Shown here one piece after another: positions 1 through 4,302 of a stretch of 5,008 bases of DNA (positions are counted from its first letter, which is position 1; each line of letters begins with the position of its first letter). The notes beneath the pieces are model-generated. The model worked only from the letters and a program-made list of their open reading frames with translations, was not told the origin of the DNA and searched no databases. A program made the position numbers and the translations under genes. The stretch lies in contig JAHLWV010000199.1 of assembly GCA_019057735.1 (NCBI GenBank), positions 1 to 5,008 of the forward strand, in the 5' to 3' direction. The stretch is from Promethearchaeota archaeon. GTDB lineage: Archaea > Asgardarchaeota > Lokiarchaeia > Sigynarchaeales > SOKP01.

Positions 1-69
1 GAGTTGGGTAAAGCTAAAATTAGTAGCAGACCTGGACAGCACGGAGTGCTTAACGCCATACTAATTTAG
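1..69 (+). CDS. rps8e: Ribosomal protein S8e, C-terminal end (partial)
   Basis: The first 22 codons of the window read through in frame 1 to a TAG stop at 67-69. The peptide ends in GKAKISSRPGQHGVLNAILI. This matches the conserved C-terminus of archaeal and eukaryotic small-subunit ribosomal protein S8e, whose tail typically reads like a variant of TSRPGQDGVVNAVLI. The start and most of the protein lie left of the window. S8e is a structural component of the 30S subunit. The gene converges on hypA with only 13 bases between the two stops, so any 3' end signal of S8e must lie inside hypA; a short T-run at 102-106 is one possibility. The call rests on a short but characteristic motif recognised from memory, not on an alignment. 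Confidence 0.85.
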   Translation, partial: ELGKAKISSRPGQHGVLNAILI

Positions 70-82
70 GTACATTTAAACA

Positions 83-454
83 CTATTCTTGAATTTTAAT
101 GTTTTTCACGTTAGCTTTCTTTCCTTCTATTATTTCAGTATTCTTGCTTTGGCAATGTCTGCATTGAAATAATTGCAACCCTGTTAAATACGATTCTTCG
201 CTTAAAGTAACGGTTGAGACTTTACCGCATTCTCGACACTTAATTTTTCCCGGCGTTATTTCTATTATTAATTCGGCACCCTCAGCAATTGAGCCTGTAG
301 TTGCCATTTCAAACGATCGTTTGAGCAGCTCAGGAACTATTAAGGTTAGCTCGCCTATCTCCAGATATACTTCTGAAATCTTTTTAGCATTATATTTTAA
401 AGCGGTAGCTTCAGCAATTTTAAAGATGTTGTAAGCAAAAGAGAACTCGTGCAT
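83..454 (-). CDS. hypA: HypA, nickel metallochaperone for [NiFe] hydrogenase maturation
   Basis: A 123-residue protein of normal HypA length. HypA delivers nickel, with the GTPase HypB, to the large subunit of [NiFe] hydrogenases in the cytoplasm. The start is placed at the ATG at 454 because it gives the family's N-terminus Met-His-Glu; His2 is the established nickel ligand, and Glu3 is conserved beside it. A TTG three codons upstream (463) would bury this motif and is unlikely. The zinc-binding domain is complete, with CREC at residues 73-76 and CRHC at 98-101. The order is canonical: alpha/beta nickel domain with GELTLIVPELLKRSFE at about 34-49, then zinc ribbon, then C-terminal strand. 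The ATG lies 9 bases after the SRP19 stop, so the two are probably co-transcribed. I see no Shine-Dalgarno sequence in the gap, which suggests translational coupling. No hydrogenase or other hyp gene is in the window. Confidence 0.95.
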   Translation of the reverse strand: MHEFSFAYNIFKIAEATALKYNAKKISEVYLEIGELTLIVPELLKRSFEMATTGSIAEGAELIIEITPGKIKCRECGKVSTVTLSEESYLTGLQLFQCRHCQSKNTEIIEGKKANVKNIKIQE

Positions 455-463
455 GATAAACAA

Positions 464-760
464 CTATTTTTTTGGTTGTAACTTTTTAATTTCTTTAGCA
501 ACTTCGATTAAGACCTTAGATTTTTTCTTACCTTTCGTATCAATTGATACTCTACCAGGATCGTCCCACCATGTTCTAGGATATTGATATCCTTTTTCGG
601 AATGGGCGTTATAACCTAGATGTTTTGCTGCTTTTACAATATCCTTTGTATTGATTTTATCAATAGCAAATTTCTTTGGAATGCGTCTTCCCTCCGACCT
701 ACTCCTTTTTGCGTCGAAATATTGGGGCCAAAAAATAATAAAAGGTTTTCTTGAACGCAT
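464..760 (-). CDS. srp19: SRP19, 19-kDa subunit of the signal recognition particle
   Basis: A 98-residue basic protein, the usual size for archaeal SRP19 (Sec65 family). It binds the 7S (SRP) RNA and promotes loading of SRP54, so that ribosomes making membrane or secreted proteins are targeted to the translocon. Diagnostic segments are IIFWPQYFDAKRSRSEGRR at residues 8-26, including the RSRSEGRR RNA-contact stretch and IPKKFAI just after it, and YPRTWWDDPGRVSID at 60-74 (archaeal homologues typically have YPR-W---GRV). The lysine-rich tail (75-98) is also typical. The ATG at 760 is immediately preceded by an AT-rich promoter-like stretch with no ribosome binding site, so leaderless translation is plausible. 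The gene heads a two-gene unit with hypA. Its partner genes for SRP54 and 7S RNA are not in view. Confidence 0.95.
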   Translation of the reverse strand: MRSRKPFIIFWPQYFDAKRSRSEGRRIPKKFAIDKINTKDIVKAAKHLGYNAHSEKGYQYPRTWWDDPGRVSIDTKGKKKSKVLIEVAKEIKKLQPKK

Positions 761-948
761 TTTTTAAACTAGGCTAAATTTAATTTATTAAAATTATAAG
801 GTTAAAAAACCTCTAAAGAATTTAAAAATTATCGGTTTAAAAGAAAGGATAAATAAAAATAAATAGAATTTATGATTTTTAATAATACAAAACTGTGTTA
901 ACGCCAACCAATAACCAAATCTTTACGTAACAATCTCCTTTTAAAAAC
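761..948. other. AT-rich intergenic stretch without a gene
   Basis: These 188 bases between the SRP19 start and the tRNA hold the srp19 promoter at the left. I see no open reading frame of note and no box C/D or H/ACA RNA signature. A small AGGTT/AACCT hairpin (799-812) and the 8-bp palindrome TTACGTAA (923-930) are present but weak. The best TATA-like stretch on the plus strand for the tRNA is TTTTTAATAATA at about 876-887, which would imply a leader of roughly 35 to 40 bases; no better-spaced box stands out. Confidence 0.5.
777..800 (-). promoter_or_regulatory. Probable TATA-type promoter of srp19-hypA
   Basis: Read on the minus strand, the 40 bases before the SRP19 ATG contain TTATAATTTT and then TAATAAATTAAATTT at roughly -40 to -16 from the start codon. 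This is the spacing expected for an archaeal TATA box serving a leaderless or near-leaderless transcript. The whole region is AT-rich, so the exact box cannot be fixed by eye. Confidence 0.45.
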
Positions 949-1052
949 GGGAGGGTGGTCTAGCTTGGTATGATACCGTAGGAATATGTTTTCTACGGCT
1001 TAAAACTTGGCTGGGGGCCAAGTGGCCGAGGGTTCGAATCCCTCCTCTCCCA
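949..1052 (+). tRNA. tRNA-Pro, anticodon GGG, with a 30-nt insertion before the anticodon stem
   Basis: Hand folding gives a full cloverleaf. The acceptor stem pairs 949-955 with 1045-1051 (7 bp, one G-U) with discriminator A1052. The D arm is 958-974 with A14, G18G19 and A21 in place; its stem has three pairs plus a T-T at 13-22, as I recall for other archaeal tRNA-Pro. The anticodon stem is CTTGG (1006-1010) with CCAAG (1018-1022). The loop CTGGGGG (1011-1017) places GGG at 34-36. The variable loop is five bases (1023-1027), and the T arm 1028-1044 has GAGGG/CCCTC around TTCGAAT. CCA is not encoded. The 30 extra bases between positions 26 and 27 must be removed to give a 74-base tRNA. A type II tRNA reading was considered and fits poorly. 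Confidence 0.92.
976..1005 (+). other. Probable noncanonical tRNA intron (position 26/27)
   Basis: Thirty bases separate A26 (975) from the first anticodon-stem base (1006). Because 975-976 and 1005-1006 are both AC, the cut register could be 975-1004, 976-1005 or 977-1006 with the same mature product. The insertion folds on itself: CCGTAG (976-981) pairs with CTACGG (993-998), extended by G982-T992, A983-T991 and A984-T990 around a five-base loop. It is followed by CTTAAAA. I could not draw a strict bulge-helix-bulge at any of the three registers, so a relaxed motif would be needed for the archaeal splicing endonuclease. The usual archaeal intron site is 37/38. Confidence 0.75.
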
Positions 1053-1053
1053 T

Positions 1054-1093
1054 TTTAGAGCTTGCCGATTACGGCCTCTAAATTAACCTTTTT
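1054..1093 (+). terminator. Bulged hairpin and T-tract just after tRNA-Pro
   Basis: Two bases after the tRNA, TTTAGAG (1054-1060) pairs perfectly with CTCTAAA (1076-1082). Inside, GCCG (1064-1067) pairs with CGGC (1072-1075) around an ATTA tetraloop, leaving a three-base bulge CTT (1061-1063) on one side. TTTTT at 1089-1093 follows, with more T-rich sequence to 1100. This resembles a hairpin-plus-U-tract terminator. In archaea the T-tract alone may suffice, so the hairpin could also have a role in 3' trimming of the tRNA. Confidence 0.55.
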
Positions 1094-1142
1094 ATATTTT
1101 GGATTAAACTAATAAACCTTCATTTTTTTTTTCGATTTATCA

Positions 1143-1159
1143 ATTGTTTACGAAACAAT
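1143..1159. promoter_or_regulatory. Perfect 17-bp dyad next to a TATA box, candidate operator
   Basis: ATTGTTT (1143-1149), spacer ACG, AAACAAT (1153-1159) is a perfect 7+7 inverted repeat. It ends four bases before TATAAAT (1164-1170), so it covers part of the BRE position of the likely promoter of the small membrane protein gene. A homodimeric winged-helix regulator would bind such a site, and its position fits either repression by blocking TFB/TBP or activation. No regulator gene is in the window, and the site appears once. Confidence 0.45.
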
Positions 1160-1172
1160 AGTCTATAAATTT
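1158..1172 (+). promoter_or_regulatory. Probable BRE/TATA promoter of the small membrane protein gene
   Basis: TATAAAT (1164-1170) is a good archaeal TATA box. It predicts transcription starting near 1190, giving a leader of about 40 bases before the ATG at 1232. The leader carries a weak hairpin (TAGTT 1196-1200 with AACTA 1204-1208) and a partial ribosome binding site AGTGAT at 1221-1226. Confidence 0.5.
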
Positions 1173-1231
1173 TTAAGTGGAAATAATCTATTTTCTAGTT
1201 AAAAACTAAAATATTTTTAAAGTGATAATAA

Positions 1232-1531
1232 ATGAGTGAATATCAAGAAACGGATAAAGCTATGAGGGTTATGGCCGTTGTAGGTGGTATCATTAGTTTA
1301 GTCGAGGCAATCATGATACTTGTAGGTTCAGGGTTAATGCCATATGGATTTGGAATACTTGGTGGCGTTCTCGGCCTAATTCTAGCGTTAGTAGTAATTT
1401 TTCTGGGCATAAAACCGATACATTACACTCCATTCATATTAGGGGCAATTGGAATTGTTCTAATTATTTTTGCGGTTTTGATCGGCGGAATTGTTGTGCT
1501 ATTAGCAGCTTTCTTTGGTTTAATTAGTTAA
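1232..1531 (+). CDS. Small multi-pass membrane protein of unknown function
   Basis: A 99-residue, highly hydrophobic protein that I do not recognise. A short hydrophilic N-terminus (MSEYQETDKAMR) is followed by hydrophobic segments at about 13-33, 38-60 and 67-97. The last is long enough to be either one helix with a tail or two helices joined by the GG at 85-86. Helices are rich in glycine (GGII, GILGGVLGLI, GAIGIV). The only charged residue buried in a helix is Glu25; Lys61, Pro62 and His64 form a short loop between helices 2 and 3. The start is supported by AGTGAT five bases before the ATG and by a TATA box about 60 bases upstream. It appears to be transcribed alone, with T-tracts following the stop. 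It has no cysteine pairs or known motif that would give a function. Confidence 0.75.
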   Translation: MSEYQETDKAMRVMAVVGGIISLVEAIMILVGSGLMPYGFGILGGVLGLILALVVIFLGIKPIHYTPFILGAIGIVLIIFAVLIGGIVVLLAAFFGLIS

Positions 1532-1540
1532 TCCAATCTC

Positions 1541-1566
1541 TTACTTTTTACTTTTTTTTAATTTTT
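1541..1566 (+). terminator. T-rich termination region after the small membrane protein gene
   Basis: Starting ten bases after the stop there are runs of five (1545-1549), eight (1552-1559) and five (1562-1566) T on the coding strand. This is the usual archaeal 3' end signal, and no hairpin is needed. The remaining intergenic sequence to 1700 holds the next gene's promoter. Confidence 0.6.
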
Positions 1567-1636
1567 AAGATTAGTACTTCCCATTTTAATTTAAAGGATA
1601 AGTTATTTGTATTTTTTCGAGGATAAATGAATGTAT

Positions 1637-1652
1637 CAAAAGATATAAATAT
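1637..1652 (+). promoter_or_regulatory. BRE/TATA promoter of the substrate-binding protein gene
   Basis: CAAAAG (1637-1642) followed by ATATAAAT (1643-1650) has the form of an archaeal BRE plus TATA box. Transcription would begin around 1670-1678, leaving a leader of about 25 bases that contains the GGTGA site. Confidence 0.6.
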
Positions 1653-1690
1653 AATATTATAATCATTCTTCTTTGATCCATAAATTTAAT

Positions 1691-1695
1691 GGTGA
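1691..1695 (+). promoter_or_regulatory. Ribosome binding site GGTGA for the substrate-binding protein
   Basis: GGTGA lies five bases before the ATG at 1701 and is complementary to the archaeal 16S rRNA 3' end. It fixes the start of the 815-residue protein, in contrast to srp19 and hypA, which show no such site. Confidence 0.75.
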
Positions 1696-1700
1696 CATAA

Positions 1701-4148
1701 ATGCACAAAAATCTTAAAGCAATAACAGTTTTATTACTGTTGGGATGTACTCTGGCATTATCCAGTTTATTAGGTAGAGAATTTTGTAAATATCAAGAGA
1801 ACCCTAATAAAGAATTGGATTTTTTTAATGAAGTAAATCCTTTTCTTGAAGTATCAGCACCACCAATAGAACAATCACTTGTTTTTGGCACATATTATGG
1901 TATTACAGACTTAGATCCTCATTATTCCTGGGATACTTCTTCAAATAAAGTAATTAATCAAGTTGTTGAACACCTCTATCAGTTTAATATCTCGGATTCA
2001 GATCTTCCAATTATTCCGTGGTTAGCAACAGACTTCCCTACAATCTCACCTGATGGAACTGAATATACCATTACACTCAGACAAGGAATTAAATTCCATG
2101 ATGGATCTGATCTTAACGCAGTAGCTGTTAAATGGAGCTTCGATAGACTATGTTATTTCATGAATTATTCTGGCAATGCAGATCTGCCGGCACCATTTAA
2201 TGTCCCACTTCCGGTTACAATACCCCCAACTCAATTAGGCATTTTATATACACAGCCCGACGGAAAACGAATTATTAACAAAACTGAAGTTCTCAGCACC
2301 TATCAAGTTAAAATTACGTTAAATGCGCCAAAAGCATCATTCCTATCCCTTCTATGTTGTACAGGCTCTGGTATATTATCACCTGAATCAACACCACCTC
2401 TTGATTATTATCAACTCTCTGATACATTGATAGGTACTGGACCATTCAAATACATAGGATATATACCTCTATACGAGGTAACCTTCGAGGGGTTTGCCGA
2501 CTATTGGGGTACTCCTGATAATACAGGTCCTACTAAACTTGAAACTTTAACATATTCGATTGTACCAGATCCTAATAACGGTTTATTAACTGGTGTTATT
2601 GACCTTATAGATAGCGTGGACCCAAGCTTCATTCCTCTATTTCAAGCCGATCCTGATATATCGTGTGAAGAATATGGAAATACCCTAGCTGTTGCTTGGA
2701 TTACATTCAATTATTTACACCTTGATAAAGCTATGAGGCATGCCGTATCGTATGCACTTAATTACTCGTATGTTGTCGATGTAATTTACGACGGAAACGC
2801 TGTTAGATTACCAACTTACATTCCAAACGGTATTCCATACGCAAACTATAGTTTAGACGCAGCTACCTTCGATAGACCTGTGGCAAGAAATAAACTCCTT
2901 ACTGACTCTGTTTGGGGGCCATTATGTACTGCTGCAGGTTTATCTGCATCAAGCTCAGACGCCGAGTGGATTGCCGTTGCAACCGGTGGTAGTCCTATCG
3001 CACATTACAACTATACGTGGAATATTGGAAATACTAAGAGGGAAAATATAGGACTTAGATTAGCTTTTGACCTTGAATACATTGGTGTCAAATTAGACGT
3101 AAACGGAGTAGTTTGGGCTGAATTACTAGATATGATACAAGAAGACCGAGAATTTATGGATATGTACTCTCTCGGTTGGGCTCCTGATTATCTTGACCCT
3201 GAAAATTACATCAATCCTATTTGGAGTAATGTTTCCGATATAAACGGAGGTAACTTCTACGAACCCGATGTACAAGTATTAATGGATGATGCTCTAACAG
3301 AAACTGACCCAATAGTAAGGTCATATATGTACTGGCAGATACAAAAATTAATGGTTGAAGAATATATGCCTGGTATGACACTTATTACAGGTATAAATTA
3401 TGATGCCTGGCAAACTTATGTCCTTGGATGGGTTCCTAACCCTATTGAACGAGTATGGTTTTATCCTGTATATATCGAATCCGACGATTTAACACCACCA
3501 GATATTACTATACTTTCACCGGTATCCGATCAAGTCTTTGGAGTTTATGCTCCTACATTTACTATAACTATTATTGATGAATCCCCAGTAGATTCTACAT
3601 GGTATACTATAGATGGAGAAGTAACAAATTATACCTTTTCAGGATTAATTGGAACTGTAAACCAAACCGCATGGGATGATGCGGGGATCGGTTCCATAAG
3701 CCTTACCTTTTATGCAAATGATACATTGGGGAACTTAGGATCTGAAACAGTCAATATTTTTAAGGATATAGTAGGCCCAGATATTACTATACATTCACCA
3801 CTACCCAATCAAGAATTTGGAGTTGATGCTCCTACATATAATATTACCATTACTAGTGAATACCTATTACATTCTCTATGGTATACTATAGATGGAGGAG
3901 TAACAAATTATACTTCTTATGGACTCACAGGGGCTATTAATCAAAATGCATGGGATAGCGCTTCTCAGGGAAATATATTAATCACGTTCTATGCGGAAGA
4001 TGATACTGGTAAAATAGGAACGAGTAGTGTTACTGTAATAAAAAGCATTCCATCTGAACCACCTATTCCTGGATATGATGTGTTTTTGATATTTGGAGTG
4101 ATTTCCTTAGTAGCAATAATTTTAATGAAAAAAATAAAAAATAAATAA
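1701..4148 (+). CDS. Surface-anchored family-5 (peptide/oligopeptide-type) ABC substrate-binding protein with two Ig-like modules
   Basis: An 815-residue extracytoplasmic protein. Residues 1-24 are a signal/anchor segment (basic start, hydrophobic core) containing LLGC at 13-16, which could be a lipobox. About 55-590 is an SBP_bac_5 domain: DLDPHYSWDTSSNKVINQVVEHLY at 70-93, the family signature LRQGIKFHDGSDLNAVAVKWSFDR at 126-149, GTGPFKY at 245-251, and LGWAPDYLDPENYINP at 491-506. This family binds peptides, sugars, nickel chelates or other solutes for ABC import; the ligand cannot be read from sequence. Two tandem 93-residue beta modules follow (600-692, 693-783), then a Pro-rich linker, IPGYD at 789-793, one membrane helix and KKIKNK. 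There are 12 N-glycosylation sequons, fitting a glycosylated cell-surface protein. Transporter permease and ATPase genes are absent nearby, so this is an orphan binding protein or its partners lie elsewhere. The start is supported by GGTGA. Confidence 0.93.
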   Translation: MHKNLKAITVLLLLGCTLALSSLLGREFCKYQENPNKELDFFNEVNPFLEVSAPPIEQSLVFGTYYGITDLDPHYSWDTSSNKVINQVVEHLYQFNISDSDLPIIPWLATDFPTISPDGTEYTITLRQGIKFHDGSDLNAVAVKWSFDRLCYFMNYSGNADLPAPFNVPLPVTIPPTQLGILYTQPDGKRIINKTEVLSTYQVKITLNAPKASFLSLLCCTGSGILSPESTPPLDYYQLSDTLIGTGPFKYIGYIPLYEVTFEGFADYWGTPDNTGPTKLETLTYSIVPDPNNGLLTGVIDLIDSVDPSFIPLFQADPDISCEEYGNTLAVAWITFNYLHLDKAMRHAVSYALNYSYVVDVIYDGNAVRLPTYIPNGIPYANYSLDAATFDRPVARNKLLTDSVWGPLCTAAGLSASSSDAEWIAVATGGSPIAHYNYTWNIGNTKRENIGLRLAFDLEYIGVKLDVNGVVWAELLDMIQEDREFMDMYSLGWAPDYLDPENYINPIWSNVSDINGGNFYEPDVQVLMDDALTETDPIVRSYMYWQIQKLMVEEYMPGMTLITGINYDAWQTYVLGWVPNPIERVWFYPVYIESDDLTPPDITILSPVSDQVFGVYAPTFTITIIDESPVDSTWYTIDGEVTNYTFSGLIGTVNQTAWDDAGIGSISLTFYANDTLGNLGSETVNIFKDIVGPDITIHSPLPNQEFGVDAPTYNITITSEYLLHSLWYTIDGGVTNYTSYGLTGAINQNAWDSASQGNILITFYAEDDTGKIGTSSVTVIKSIPSEPPIPGYDVFLIFGVISLVAIILMKKIKNK
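3498..3776 (+). repeat. Ig-like module, copy 1 (93 codons)
   Basis: Encodes residues 600-692, from PDITILSP through WYTIDGEVTNYTFSGL to VNIFKDI. It looks like a bacterial/archaeal Ig-like or fibronectin-type beta sandwich used as a stalk or spacer. It aligns without gaps to the next unit at an offset of exactly 279 bases; a hand count gives about 51 identical residues of 91. It carries three glycosylation sequons. Confidence 0.85.
3777..4049 (+). repeat. Ig-like module, copy 2
   Basis: Encodes residues 693-783, from PDITIHSP through WYTIDGGVTNYTSYGL to VTVIKSI, and repeats copy 1 in order. The central WYTIDG-VTNYT stretch is nearly identical to copy 1 at the DNA level, including synonymous positions, while the flanks have diverged. 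It leads directly into the C-terminal anchor. Confidence 0.85.
4050..4145 (+). other. C-terminal IPGYD-transmembrane-lysine tail (surface anchor or sorting signal)
   Basis: Residues 784-815: a Pro-rich linker PSEPP, the short motif IPGYD, one hydrophobic helix (about 794-809) and a basic end KKIKNK. The tripartite layout is that of archaeosortase-type C-terminal sorting signals such as PGF-CTERM, although the motif here is PGY. It would hold the protein outside the membrane, cleaved or not. Assignment to a named sorting family is inference. Confidence 0.6.
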
Positions 4149-4150
4149 CC

Positions 4151-4195
4151 TTTTTTTTTTAATTTTATATAATAAATCTTAAACTGGTTTTTTTT
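4151..4195 (+). terminator. T-tract terminators after the substrate-binding protein gene
   Basis: Ten T (4151-4160) begin two bases after the stop codon, and a second run of eight T (4188-4195) follows 27 bases later. Such paired T-runs are typical archaeal termination signals. Confidence 0.65.
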
Positions 4196-4264
4196 ATATC
4201 TTTATGAGATTCAAGCTTTTGATATAGTTTATATATCTCTGTTATACTTTTTCCAAAAACAAAT

Positions 4265-4291
4265 AAAAAAATCGAGGGACTGACCGACCCC
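4265..4291 (-). terminator. Hairpin plus U-tract terminator of the mtxX-like gene
   Basis: On the minus strand, GGGG (complement of 4288-4291), an eight-base loop TCGGTCAG and TCCC (complement of 4276-4279) form a four-pair G-C-rich stem with one G-U. TCGA and seven T (complement of 4265-4271) follow. It begins 11 bases after the stop at 4303. This is the only G-C-rich patch in an otherwise AT-rich convergent gap (4149-4302). Confidence 0.5.
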
Positions 4292-4302
4292 GCATTTATT
4301 TT

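Noticed and set aside
455..463. TTG at 463 as the start of hypA, adding three residues
   Set aside because: The ATG at 454 yields the N-terminal MHE needed for nickel binding in this family.
949..1052. Reading the tRNA as type II (Leu/Ser) with anticodon stem CCGTA/TACGG and a long variable arm
   Set aside because: It would need a 13-base anticodon loop, while the Pro reading gives a standard 7-base loop, a 5-base variable loop and a Pro-like D arm.
4196..4260. Possible box C/D small RNA in the convergent gap
   Set aside because: A CTGA exists at 4280-4283, but no acceptable C box (RTGATGA) or D'/C' pair could be found; AT-rich dyads such as GATATA/TATATC there are weak.
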